A stretch of 52,283 nucleotides of DNA. It comes from Candidatus Kuenenia stuttgartensis. GTDB lineage: Bacteria; Pseudomonadota; Alphaproteobacteria; SMXS01. The translations under genes and the position numbers were made by a program. Every line of letters begins with the position of its first letter. Positions within the stretch are counted from its first letter, which is position 1. Of the stretch, positions 24,744-33,744 are shown piece by piece. Location of the stretch: the NCBI GenBank assembly GCA_943329845.2, contig CALQFM020000024.1:1-52283 (forward strand), read 5' to 3'. The notes beneath the pieces are model-generated. The model worked only from the letters and a program-made list of their open reading frames with translations. It had not been told where the DNA came from and searched no databases.

Positions 24744-25446
24744 ACCCGACGTGGACGGCAATCAGTCCCCTCGACCTGCCGCTCGCGGAGTCCCTGGTAT
24801 TGGCGGCACGCCACAGCCGCTCGGTCCGCACCAAGTACGCGCCATAGTCCCGGTTGACGTCGCCGACGAAAACCAGGTCGGGGCCGTCCATATATCCGAG
24901 GACCGGCGAGAAATGGCCGTGACCGCGCCCGAAGAGTGTCCGCCTGTCAAAATTCACGACGTAGCGGCGCGCCGGATCATTCGCGCCGGACATATGCGCA
25001 CGAAACTCGGCGAGGGTCGCGTCACGCACGACCATCACCGGCCAGGGTGCCGCCTTCCGAAGCGCCGCGGCTTCCTCGTCGAGCGTCAGGCCCGACGGCA
25101 GAAATCCCAGGATGGTTCGCTTGGAGGAAAGTCCTGCTACCCTGTCCTGGGTGACCTCGATTCCCGCCGAGCGCAGCAGGTTGGCGGCACTGGCGGGTCC
25201 ACAGAACGAGGCGTTGTCCTGATGGATGAGGCCAGCGCGACGGTAGGACGCCGCGACGGGCAGCTTCCATGCTTGCGCGATCAGGAACCGTTGCAGGTAT
25301 ACCGGATCCCGCTCGACCGAGACAACGGCCGGATCCTGACGCTCAGGAAACGGGCTGAGCGGTGACGCCCAGACCGCGAGGCTGGCCGCGGGGAGCAGGG
25401 TGACGACCGCCAACCAACAATTCCGCCAGGATGGGTTTCGCAACAT
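24694..25446 (-). CDS. Phytochelatin-synthase-family papain-like protein
   Basis: A 250-residue exported or membrane-anchored protein: a hydrophobic N-terminal segment (LAVVTLLPAASLAVWA), then the catalytic Cys82 in NASFCGPASAANLLRS, His178 in GHGHFSPV, and Asp196 in GDVNRDYG. The His-to-Asp spacing of 18 equals that of phytochelatin synthases. Bacterial members usually deglycylate glutathione and lack the metal-binding tail, as here. The ATG at 25446 is used. It overlaps the MAPEG gene by 50 bases tail to tail. Confidence 0.87.
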   Translation of the reverse strand: MLRNPSWRNCWLAVVTLLPAASLAVWASPLSPFPERQDPAVVSVERDPVYLQRFLIAQAWKLPVAASYRRAGLIHQDNASFCGPASAANLLRSAGIEVTQDRVAGLSSKRTILGFLPSGLTLDEEAAALRKAAPWPVMVVRDATLAEFRAHMSGANDPARRYVVNFDRRTLFGRGHGHFSPVLGYMDGPDLVFVGDVNRDYGAYLVRTERLWRAANTRDSASGRSRGLIAVHVGSTAAGTAPGNRTPSPP

Positions 25447-25495
25447 ACCCAGATATTAAGGCAATAAACCGGGGCGTGCAGCTACGCCGGCCGCT

Positions 25496-27115
25496 TTAGG
25501 CGCGCTCGCGGGTCTTGTAGAAATGTACCTTGGGCCATTCCTCCATGGTGCGGTTCAGCTCCCACATGTTGCGGGCGAGCAGGACCGGCGCGCCGTCGCG
25601 GTCCTCGGCCAGCACCGAGCGGCGCTCGTCGAGGAATTTCTTGAGCTGGACGGGATCCTCGCTGTCGACCCAGCGGGCGGTCTCGAACGGCGCCGGCTCG
25701 AAACTGATGGCCACCTTGTATTCGGCCGCGACCCGCGACGCCATCACGTCGAGCTGAAGCTGGCCGACCACGCCGACGATCCAGCTCGAGCCCAGCAGCG
25801 GCCGGAATGCCTGTACCACACCTTCTTCGGACAGATCCTCAAGAGCGCTTCGTAACTGCTTGGAACGGCTTGGGTCTTCAAGACGCACGCGGCGCAGGAT
25901 TTCGGGCGCGAAGCTGGGAATGCCGGTGAACTTGACGTCGTCGCCCTCGACCAGGGCATCGCCGACGCGGAGCGTGCCGTGATTGGGCACGCCGATGATG
26001 TCGCCGGGGAACGCTTCCTCGGCCAGCTCGCGTTCCTGGGCGAAGAAGAAGATCGGGTTGGCGATGGCGAGCGGCTTGCTGCTGCGCACCTGCCTCAGCT
26101 TCATGCCACGCTTGAAATTGCCCGACACCAGGCGGACGAACGCAATGCGATCCCGGTGGTTCGGGTCCATGTTGGCCTGGACCTTGAACACGAAGCCGGT
26201 GACCCGGCTCTCCGAGGGATCGACCGGCGCCGGCTCGGCTGGTTGGGGCTGCGGCGGCGGCGCGAACGCCGCCAGCGCGTCAAGCAGCCGGTCGACGCCA
26301 TAATCCTTCAGCGCGCTGCCGAAATACACTGGCGTCAGATGACCCTCGCGGTAAGCCTGCACGTCGAATTCCGCATAGGCGATCTGCGCCAGCTCGGCCA
26401 TTTCGCGGAACGGCTCCAGCACGTCCGCCGGCACCCGCGATTCCAGCTCCGGCCCGGCGGGCGACGGCGCGTCGATCGCCAGGTCGAACTTCCCGTCGCG
26501 GCCGGCCGAGGAGGTCAGATGCTGTCCGGCCTGCAGGTCGTAGAGGCCATGGAACGCCGAACCCGAGCCGATCGGCAGGGTCATGGGACAAACATTCAGG
26601 GCAAGGGTGCTTTCGATCTCGTCGAGCAACTCGAACGGATCGCGGGCCTCGCGGTCCACCTTGTTGATGAAGGTGATGATCGGGATGTCCCTGAGCCGGC
26701 ACACCTCGAACAGCTTGCGCGTCTGCGCCTCGATACCCTTGGCCGCGTCGATCACCATGATCGCCGAATCCACGGCGGTCAGCGTGCGGTAGGTGTCCTC
26801 GGAGAAGTCCTGGTGGCCCGGCGTATCGAGCAGGTTGAAGGTGATGCCGTCGCGCTCGAAGGTCATCACCGAACTGGTGATCGAGATACCGCGCGCGCGC
26901 TCGATCTCCATCCAGTCCGACTGGGTGCGGCGCCGCTCGCCGCGGGCGCGCACGTTGCCGGCGAGCCGGATCGCGCCGCCGAACAGCAGCAGCTTCTCGG
27001 TCAGCGTGGTCTTGCCCGCATCCGGGTGGGAAATGATCGCGAAGGTCCGCCGCGAGGCATAGGGGGCGGAGCCGTTTCGCTCCCGCACCGCGGCGGCCAT
27101 GCTGGAATCCGTCAT
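25496..27115 (-). CDS. prfC: Peptide chain release factor 3
   Basis: A 539-residue translational GTPase that releases RF1/RF2 after peptide hydrolysis. The G1 motif is HPDAGKTT at about 30, followed by ISITSSVM, DTPGHQDF and NKVDREARDP. The N-terminal block RRTFAIISHPDAGK and the middle GIPSFAPE are typical of RF3, and the length fits. The ATG at 27115 is used; an ATG at 27100 is possible. It is divergent from the TRAP genes, 125 bases apart. Stand-alone expression is likely. Confidence 0.95.
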   Translation of the reverse strand: MTDSSMAAAVRERNGSAPYASRRTFAIISHPDAGKTTLTEKLLLFGGAIRLAGNVRARGERRRTQSDWMEIERARGISITSSVMTFERDGITFNLLDTPGHQDFSEDTYRTLTAVDSAIMVIDAAKGIEAQTRKLFEVCRLRDIPIITFINKVDREARDPFELLDEIESTLALNVCPMTLPIGSGSAFHGLYDLQAGQHLTSSAGRDGKFDLAIDAPSPAGPELESRVPADVLEPFREMAELAQIAYAEFDVQAYREGHLTPVYFGSALKDYGVDRLLDALAAFAPPPQPQPAEPAPVDPSESRVTGFVFKVQANMDPNHRDRIAFVRLVSGNFKRGMKLRQVRSSKPLAIANPIFFFAQERELAEEAFPGDIIGVPNHGTLRVGDALVEGDDVKFTGIPSFAPEILRRVRLEDPSRSKQLRSALEDLSEEGVVQAFRPLLGSSWIVGVVGQLQLDVMASRVAAEYKVAISFEPAPFETARWVDSEDPVQLKKFLDERRSVLAEDRDGAPVLLARNMWELNRTMEEWPKVHFYKTRERA

Positions 27116-27240
27116 CGGTCTCGCAATGCCGTTTGGGTCGGGCGCACATATAGGGCCGTGGACAATGCAATGCCACGCTAATGTTGACCTGACTCGGCGG
27201 TTCCGCTGTGCTTTAGTGGTGTTCCTCCCTGGCCACGACG

Positions 27241-28257
27241 ATGGATGCCTCCGTGACGCAGACCGATCTCCTTGCAAACCTTGCTGTATCGCGCCGCCGG
27301 CTCCTGCAGGTCGGCGCCGGCTTGACCGCCGTTGGCCTTATCGGCCTTCCCTCCATGGCCTGGGCTGCACGGCTGCGGCTGACCGTGGTGACCGGCAGCA
27401 CCGGCGGCGTGTTCTATCCCTATGGCGGCGGACTGGCGAAGGTGCTGACCGAAAAGGGCAAGGATATCCAGGCGACGGCCCAGGTGACCGGCGGCTCGGT
27501 CGATAACATCAAGCTGCTGGGAGAGGAGGCCGACATCGGCTTCTCGACCATCGATTCCGCCTATGATGCCATAAAGGGTGTCGGCGCCTACAAGGACGTC
27601 GGTGCGCTCGACACCAAAGTGCTGGCGGTGCTTTACGACAGCTTCCTGCATGTGATCGTCGGCGCCTCGTCCGGCATCACCAGCGTTGCCGGCCTGAAGG
27701 GCAAGCGCGTCTCGGTCGGCTCGGCGGGATCGTCGACCGAATCCATCGCCGACCGGGTGCTGGCCGCTTCCGGACTCGACCCGATGAAGGATGTGATCCG
27801 CGACAACCTCAGCGTCGCCGAATCCGTCGGCGCGCTGAAGGATGGCAAGATCGCCGGCATGTTCTGGATCGGCGGCATTCCGACCTCGGCCGTGAAGGAC
27901 CTGGCGGCCAGCGGCCAGCCGGCGCTGTCCTTCATTCCGACCAGCAAGGAACTGGCGGTGTTGGAGAAGAAGTGGCCCGGCCTCTACCGTCCCATGACCC
28001 TGCCGGCCAACGCCTATGAAGGGCAGGCGAAGCCGGTCGCCGGCCTGGGCGTGTCCAATGTGCTGGTCGTCTCGGGCGAATTGGCCGACGAAACGGTCAC
28101 GCGGGTGCTGAGCACCATCTTCGGCAATCTGGCCGAAGTACAGAAAATCCATCCGGAGGCGCGCAAACTGACGCTTGCCGGAGCCGCCGCCAAGACCGCC
28201 GTGCCGTTCCACCCGGCGGCGGAGAAGTTCTACCGCGCGAAGGGCGCCATGAAGTGA
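27241..28257 (+). CDS. TAXI-family TRAP transporter solute-binding protein
   Basis: A 338-residue periplasmic receptor. It carries a twin-arginine-like signal (SRRRLLQVGAGLTAVGLIGL then SMAWA). The mature part has GSTGGVFYPYGGGLAKVL and later SAGSSTESIADRVL, typical of TAXI-TRAP binding proteins, which bind dicarboxylates, glutamate or similar acids. The ligand is not known. The ATG at 27241 lacks a strong ribosome-binding site. The stop TGA overlaps the GTG of the permease (GTGA), so the two are translationally coupled. Confidence 0.9.
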   Translation: MDASVTQTDLLANLAVSRRRLLQVGAGLTAVGLIGLPSMAWAARLRLTVVTGSTGGVFYPYGGGLAKVLTEKGKDIQATAQVTGGSVDNIKLLGEEADIGFSTIDSAYDAIKGVGAYKDVGALDTKVLAVLYDSFLHVIVGASSGITSVAGLKGKRVSVGSAGSSTESIADRVLAASGLDPMKDVIRDNLSVAESVGALKDGKIAGMFWIGGIPTSAVKDLAASGQPALSFIPTSKELAVLEKKWPGLYRPMTLPANAYEGQAKPVAGLGVSNVLVVSGELADETVTRVLSTIFGNLAEVQKIHPEARKLTLAGAAAKTAVPFHPAAEKFYRAKGAMK

Positions 28258-30620
28258 GCAGTCCCGCCGCGCGGGACGACGCCGTTCCGCTTTCCGAAGA
28301 AGAGCTGGAGCGGCTTTCCCACGACGAGGACCCGGGCGACGCCTATGGCTGGCTGAAATGGGCCACGGGCGCGGTAGCGTTCGGGCTGTCGTGCTACGCG
28401 CTCTACTGGACCCAGTTCTCGGTCAACACCACCGTCTACCGCGCCAGCTTCCTCGCCATCTCGCTGGCGCTGGTGATCCTGCGCCATCCCCTGCTACGGG
28501 GCAGGGAGCTGCAGACCCGCCGTCCGACCATCGAGGAATGGGCGACGTCGGCGCTGGCGATCGCGCTGATCGGCTTCGCTATTCACGAGAGCAAGCTGCT
28601 CGACAAGAGCGTGTTCGCAAGCGGCGTCGCCATCGTCTTTGCCCTGTGCTTCGCGCTCTATCCGCTCGCCGTCATGAACCGGTTCTTCGCCCGTATCCGG
28701 CCCATGGACTGGATCTTCGTCGGCCTGGTGCTGTGGACGGCCATCTATCTGTCGCTGAATATCGAGACCTACAAGACGCGGCCGACGCGGCCGACGCCGG
28801 ATGAAATCGTGCTCGGCACGGTGCTGATCGTGCTGGTGCTGGAAGGTGCGCGCCGTGCGGTCGGCTGGATCCTGCCGGCCATCGCCGTGCTGTTCCTGGC
28901 CTATTGCTACCTGGGCCCCATGATCCCGGAGCCGTTCGACCACCGGGGCTTCTCACTCAACCGCATCATCGGCCAGAACTTCCTAACCCTCGAGGGCATC
29001 TTCGCCACACCGGTCGAGGTGGCCGTCACGTTCATCATCCTGTTCTCGATCTACGGCGCCGTGCTGGCGCGGGGCGGGGCAGGGCAGTTCTTCATCGACT
29101 GGGCCTTCGCCCTGTTCGGCAAGACACCGTCGCCGTCGGCGCCGGGACGCGCCGTGGTCGCCTCCGGCTTCCTGCTCGGCACTGTGTCCGGATCGGGCGT
29201 GGCGACGACAGTGACGCTCGCATCGCTCGCCTGGCCCATGCTCAAACGCAGCGGCTATCCGCCCAACGTGGCGGGCGGCATGCTGTCGGCGGCGGGCATC
29301 GGCGCGACCCTATCGCCGCCGACCCTGGGCGCGGTGGCGTTCATCATCGCCGAGTACCTGGACGTCGATTACCTGCAGATCCTGATCTACGCCACCATCC
29401 CGACGCTGCTGTACTACCTGTCGTGCTGGCTGATGACCGAGGCGGACGCCCGCAGGCTGAACGTCAAGGCGGTGAAGACGTCCGAGGCGTCGCTGTGGGA
29501 GTTGACGAAACGCTACGGCTATCACTTCCTGTCGCTGGCGGCGATCGCCGTATTCCTGATCCTGGGTTTCTCGGCGTTCATGGCGGTGTTCTGGTCGGTC
29601 GCCATCGCCTTCGTGCTCTCCATGGTCCGGCCCGAAAACCGGCTGGTGAGCCCGAGGGCGCTGGGCGCGGGCCTGGCGGCGGGTGTCGTCGCCTATGCCT
29701 ATGGCGCATCGGGCCTCGCGGCGGCGCACGGCCTGGGCGAGCTTTTCGACGCGCGGCTGTCGGTGACCGCCTTCTGGATCATGGCCGTGGCGACCCTCTA
29801 CGCCGGATATGAGGCGTTCCGGTCGCTGCGCCGCGGTGCGGAGCCGGAGGAACAGAGCACAAGGATGATCGAGGCGCTGACCGACGGCGCGCTGTCGACC
29901 CTGGGCATCCTCGCCACCTGCGCCTGCGCCGGCATCATCGTGTCGGTCGTCAACCTGACCGGCCTGGGCCTCACCATCTCGTCGATCATCGTCAATGTGG
30001 GCGGCGGCGACCGGCTCGCGGTGATCCTGCTGGCGGCGCTCGCCATGTGGGTGCTGGGAACGGCGGTGCCGGTGACCGCCAGCTACATCATCGCCGCGGT
30101 CATGCTGGTGCCGGCGCTGACCAGCGTCGGCATCCCGGAGCCGGCGGCGCACATGTTCATGTTCTACTACGCCGTGCTGGCCGACGTATCGCCGCCCACG
30201 GCGCTGGCGCCGTTCGCCGCCTCGGCGATCACCGGCGGCAAGCCGTTCCGCACCATGATGCAGGCGTGGAAATATACGTTGCCCGCGTTCCTGGTGCCGG
30301 TGATGTTCTGCCTGACCGCCGACGGGTTGCGGCTGCTCGCGCTCAACGCGGATGGCGGCGCGCCGTCGACCGTGACCGACTGGCTGGACATCCTGCTGGT
30401 AACCGGCACGTCGTGCCTGGCACTCGTCGGCCTGTGCGTCGGCCTGACCGGCTACGCGCGGGCCCACGCCAACCTGCCCGAGCGCGTGCTGTGTACCCTA
30501 GGCGGCGCTTTGCTGCTCGCCGCCCATATCTATGCGGACATGGCGGGCGCGGTGCTGCTCGCAGCGGGGCTCGCGCTACACTGGCTTCGCACCCGTCCGG
30601 CGGCGGAATTCACGCAATAA
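28254..30620 (+). CDS. TRAP transporter fused permease (4TM/12TM type)
   Basis: A 788-residue inner-membrane secondary transporter. The small four-helix and large 12-helix TRAP subunits are fused, as usual for TAXI systems. Membrane segments include SFLAISLALVILRHPLL and FIILFSIYGAVLARGG, and the large-subunit signature GTVSGSGVATTVTLASLAWP lies near 305. A second conserved block, GIGATLSPPTLGAVAFIIAE, follows. It starts at a GTG overlapping the stop of the binding protein. It imports the ligand bound by that partner, driven by Na+ or H+. Confidence 0.93.
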   Translation: MSSPAARDDAVPLSEEELERLSHDEDPGDAYGWLKWATGAVAFGLSCYALYWTQFSVNTTVYRASFLAISLALVILRHPLLRGRELQTRRPTIEEWATSALAIALIGFAIHESKLLDKSVFASGVAIVFALCFALYPLAVMNRFFARIRPMDWIFVGLVLWTAIYLSLNIETYKTRPTRPTPDEIVLGTVLIVLVLEGARRAVGWILPAIAVLFLAYCYLGPMIPEPFDHRGFSLNRIIGQNFLTLEGIFATPVEVAVTFIILFSIYGAVLARGGAGQFFIDWAFALFGKTPSPSAPGRAVVASGFLLGTVSGSGVATTVTLASLAWPMLKRSGYPPNVAGGMLSAAGIGATLSPPTLGAVAFIIAEYLDVDYLQILIYATIPTLLYYLSCWLMTEADARRLNVKAVKTSEASLWELTKRYGYHFLSLAAIAVFLILGFSAFMAVFWSVAIAFVLSMVRPENRLVSPRALGAGLAAGVVAYAYGASGLAAAHGLGELFDARLSVTAFWIMAVATLYAGYEAFRSLRRGAEPEEQSTRMIEALTDGALSTLGILATCACAGIIVSVVNLTGLGLTISSIIVNVGGGDRLAVILLAALAMWVLGTAVPVTASYIIAAVMLVPALTSVGIPEPAAHMFMFYYAVLADVSPPTALAPFAASAITGGKPFRTMMQAWKYTLPAFLVPVMFCLTADGLRLLALNADGGAPSTVTDWLDILLVTGTSCLALVGLCVGLTGYARAHANLPERVLCTLGGALLLAAHIYADMAGAVLLAAGLALHWLRTRPAAEFTQ

Positions 30621-30747
30621 CGTTTTGAGCGGACCCGTTTCAACCCTATATAGAGGGCCGGATCACCGATCCTCCACAAGCTGCCGCCAGCGAGAGGGCG
30701 CGTTTGCGGGACCAGGCCACATTCTCCGCTGAAAGACCTGCTTCCGG

Positions 30748-31950
30748 ATGAACCGCGACCCAAGTCAAGAACGCTACCTACTCGGCACTACCATCCCCTT
30801 CATCCTCGCCCATGTGGCCTGCTTCGCCGCCATCTGGACCGGCATCTCCGTGGCCGACGTGGCGCTTTGCGCCGGTCTCTACGCGGCGCGCATGTTCGGC
30901 GTCACCGGCGGCTATCACCGTTACTTCTCGCACAGGACCTACAAGACCAGCCGGGTGATGGCTTTCATCCTCGGCTTCCTCGCGCAGAGCTCGGCGCAGC
31001 GCGGCATCCTGTGGTGGGCGGGCACGCACCGGCATCATCACCGGTTCTCCGACGGTCCCGAGGACGTGCATTCGCCGGTGCGGCGCAGCTTCGTCTATTC
31101 CCATGTGGGCTGGATTTTCAGCACCCGCTACGATCGGACCGACCTGAGCCTGGTGCCCGACCTGGCCAAATATCCCGAGTTGCTGTGGCTGGAGCGCCAT
31201 CCCTATCTGCCGGCGATCCTGACCGGCTTCGTCGTCTGGCTGCTGGCCGGCTGGTCTGGGCTGGTCGTGGGCTTCCTCTGGTCGACCGTGCTGTGCTGGC
31301 ACGCCACCTTTGCCATCAACTCGCTGGCCCATATCCATGGCAGCCGGCGCTACGTGACCGGCGACCAGTCGCGCAACAACTGGTGGTTGGCGCTGCTGAC
31401 CTTCGGCGAGGGCTGGCACAACAACCATCACCACTACCAAGGCTCGGTAAAGCAGGGCTTCCGGTGGTACGAGATCGACGTCAGCTACTACGTGCTGCGC
31501 GCCATGTCGGCGGTCGGCCTTGTCTGGGATCTGCGGCTGCCGTCCGGGCGCGCCATCCAGTACGGCGAGAAACTGACACCCGCCGTGGTCGAGAAGGCCG
31601 CCGGCCAGCTCGCTGCCAGCTTCCCCGTGGAAGGCATCGCCGCCGACCTGCGGGCGCGCCTCGCCGAGAAGCGCGGCCACGTCCAGCACGAGCTGGCCGA
31701 GCTGATCGACCGCTGGCATCGCCAGCTCGACGAGAAGGTCGAGCACCTGCGCCACGACCTCGACGAGTTGTTCCATGCCATCCACGTGCCGGCCATGCCC
31801 ACCATGGCCGAGTTGCGTGAGAAGGCCGCGGGCATGTTCGCCCAGACACCCAATCTCAACGACATCGCCGAACGCACCCGCCAGATCCTGATCGACGGCG
31901 TCCGCGACGAGCTCCTGGGCCGCCGTGCGATGGCTGCCGCCGCCCACTGA
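30748..31950 (+). CDS. Acyl-CoA/fatty-acid delta-9-type desaturase with helical C-terminal extension
   Basis: A 400-residue membrane diiron desaturase. The His boxes are HRYFSH at 57-62, HRHHH at 94-98 and HNNHH at 224-228, with four membrane segments. The core ends near residue 270. The remaining 130 residues or so are charged and heptad-like (ADLRARLAEKRGHVQHELAE, HLRHDLDELFHAIH), an extension not found in typical stearoyl-CoA-type enzymes. A lipid-binding or dimerising helix is a plausible role. No ribosome-binding site is obvious. Confidence 0.9.
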   Translation: MNRDPSQERYLLGTTIPFILAHVACFAAIWTGISVADVALCAGLYAARMFGVTGGYHRYFSHRTYKTSRVMAFILGFLAQSSAQRGILWWAGTHRHHHRFSDGPEDVHSPVRRSFVYSHVGWIFSTRYDRTDLSLVPDLAKYPELLWLERHPYLPAILTGFVVWLLAGWSGLVVGFLWSTVLCWHATFAINSLAHIHGSRRYVTGDQSRNNWWLALLTFGEGWHNNHHHYQGSVKQGFRWYEIDVSYYVLRAMSAVGLVWDLRLPSGRAIQYGEKLTPAVVEKAAGQLAASFPVEGIAADLRARLAEKRGHVQHELAELIDRWHRQLDEKVEHLRHDLDELFHAIHVPAMPTMAELREKAAGMFAQTPNLNDIAERTRQILIDGVRDELLGRRAMAAAAH

Positions 31951-32011
31951 GCGTGGCTCCCCGCCGTTCGGGATGCTAGGGTTCCGCCGAATTTAGGGGA
32001 GCATCACCACC

Positions 32012-32797
32012 ATGACCGTATCGCTTGAAGGCACCGTCGCGCTCGTCACCGGCGCGGGAGGCGGCATCGGCGGCGCCACCTGCGCGGCCTTGCAGGAGGC
32101 CGGCGCGCACGTGATTGCCACCGACCTCGCTTCGACTCCGGCCAGCCGACGCCCGCAAGGCGCCGAATGGCTCGACCTCGACGTGACTGACGAAGACAAT
32201 TGGTCATCGGTCGTCGCCGCCGTCGAGCGGACGCACGGTCACCTCGACATCCTTGTCAACAACGCCGGCATCTCGGTGGTCGAACCCATCGAGGGCAGCA
32301 CGCTCGCGTCCTGGCGCCGGGTGATGGCGATCAACGTGGACGGCGTCTATCTCGGCGTCCGCAGTTGCCTGTCCCTGCTGCGCAAGGCCGGTGAACGCCG
32401 CAGGGGCGGTGCGTCGATCGTCAACCTGTCGTCGAACGCCGGCCTGATCGGCGCGCCGCTCAATGTCGCCTACTGCACCAGCAAGGGCGCGGTCCGGCTG
32501 ATGACCAAGGCGCTCGCCATGGAGTTCAGCGCGCTCGGCTACAAGATCCGGGTCAACTCCGTCCATCCCGGCGGTATCGACACCGGCATGCTGGAGTCCA
32601 TCTTCCAGCGATTCCACGAGCTGGGCATGGCGCCTTCCGCGCAAGCGGCCTACGACGCGTCGGTGGCGGCCCATCCGATCGGCCGCATGGGCAAGCCCGA
32701 GGAAATCGCTGCCGGCATCAGGTTCCTTGCGAGCGACGAGTCCAGCAACATGCACGGCTCCGAGCTGGTCATGGATGGTGGCTACACCGCCGCCTAG
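32012..32797 (+). CDS. SDR family oxidoreductase
   Basis: A 261-residue classical SDR: TGAGGGIG at 13-20, NNAG at about 83-86, Ser near 140 (NLSSNAG), Tyr154 and Lys158 (YCTSKG). The C-terminal NMHGSELVMDGGYTA is typical of cyclohexanol or 3-oxo-ester type SDRs. The substrate is unknown. Its stop overlaps the stop of the convergent secreted-protein gene by 3 bases. AGGGGAG precedes the ATG at 32012. Confidence 0.88.
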   Translation: MTVSLEGTVALVTGAGGGIGGATCAALQEAGAHVIATDLASTPASRRPQGAEWLDLDVTDEDNWSSVVAAVERTHGHLDILVNNAGISVVEPIEGSTLASWRRVMAINVDGVYLGVRSCLSLLRKAGERRRGGASIVNLSSNAGLIGAPLNVAYCTSKGAVRLMTKALAMEFSALGYKIRVNSVHPGGIDTGMLESIFQRFHELGMAPSAQAAYDASVAAHPIGRMGKPEEIAAGIRFLASDESSNMHGSELVMDGGYTAA

Positions 32798-33744
32798 CGG
32801 TGTGCCGGGACCAGCTTGGGACGGTAGAGCGGCGACAGCGGCCATTGCGTGAAGCCGGCGTCGAACTCTTCCATCCGCGCCGGGACGCTGCGCACTGATT
32901 TTCCGTAGCTGGTGCGCGGGTCGTCCTCCGAGTTGTTCACCGGCGTCTCCAGCACCCCGTTCTGCATCAGGCAACGGGTGACATAGCCGGCGACACGGTC
33001 ATGGCTCGCCCTTTGGGGGTCGAGCGCCTCGTACATGCCGGGCTCGCCATTCTTCAAGTATCGGTCCCGCAGATAAATCGCATGTCCCGCATAGGCGCGC
33101 GCCAGCAGATAGACCCGCTGCTGCATCGGCATGCTGCCCAGCCGGGCAGGGTTGTAGTAGACGCTGCCACCCTCGTAGTAGGCGGTACCCTCGGAGTATT
33201 CGACCAGGCTTGGGGAATCCCAAAGGCCCCAGCCGCGCTGGACGCTCTTGTCCATGCAATCGTCGATGGCCTCGGCCAGGCGCTCGATGCCGACATGACC
33301 CGGTCGGCCCGGATAGCGCGGATCGTTCGATTCCCGGTAGATGTCCTTGTTGCCATCGGGCGGCCGGGAAGCATCCTCGCCGCCGCACACCGGCAGGCCC
33401 TCGGCCTTGAACGCCTCCACGGAGTTGGGGTCGTCCGGTGAGGAGATGCATCCGCAGCAGGCGTGCTGCCTGTCGCCCCTGATGGCGTAACAGCCCGGGC
33501 TCCAGCTCTTGCCGCCGGCGATCTTGTCGATGGGAATGACGTTGCCGACGCATTTCTCGCCTTCGGTGCTGCGTCCCTGGGTGCCGAAATAGTCGCGCTC
33601 GCTCATGTTGCCGTCATAGAGCGGATCGCCCTGCTGCCACTGGCCGCCGCTGTCGGTGTTGTATTCGTCGCGGTAGGGCTCGGCGACAGCCGCACCCGCC
33701 AGCGCGACGACCAGCGGGGCGAGGGCGCTCCAGCGGGTCAGCAT
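32794..33744 (-). CDS. Secreted cysteine-containing protein of unknown function
   Basis: A 316-residue exported protein. The signal peptide is LTRWSALAPLVVALAGAAVA. The mature part has cysteines clustered at KCVGNV, SPGCYAIRG and HACCGCISS, then VCGG and DDCMD, with one more near the end. I do not recognise the family. The ATG at 33744 lies within the end of the upstream gene, whose stop overlaps it (ATGCTGA, 7 bases), so translation is coupled. The C-terminal region has many Tyr and Asp residues. Confidence 0.72.
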   Translation of the reverse strand: MLTRWSALAPLVVALAGAAVAEPYRDEYNTDSGGQWQQGDPLYDGNMSERDYFGTQGRSTEGEKCVGNVIPIDKIAGGKSWSPGCYAIRGDRQHACCGCISSPDDPNSVEAFKAEGLPVCGGEDASRPPDGNKDIYRESNDPRYPGRPGHVGIERLAEAIDDCMDKSVQRGWGLWDSPSLVEYSEGTAYYEGGSVYYNPARLGSMPMQQRVYLLARAYAGHAIYLRDRYLKNGEPGMYEALDPQRASHDRVAGYVTRCLMQNGVLETPVNNSEDDPRTSYGKSVRSVPARMEEFDAGFTQWPLSPLYRPKLVPAHR

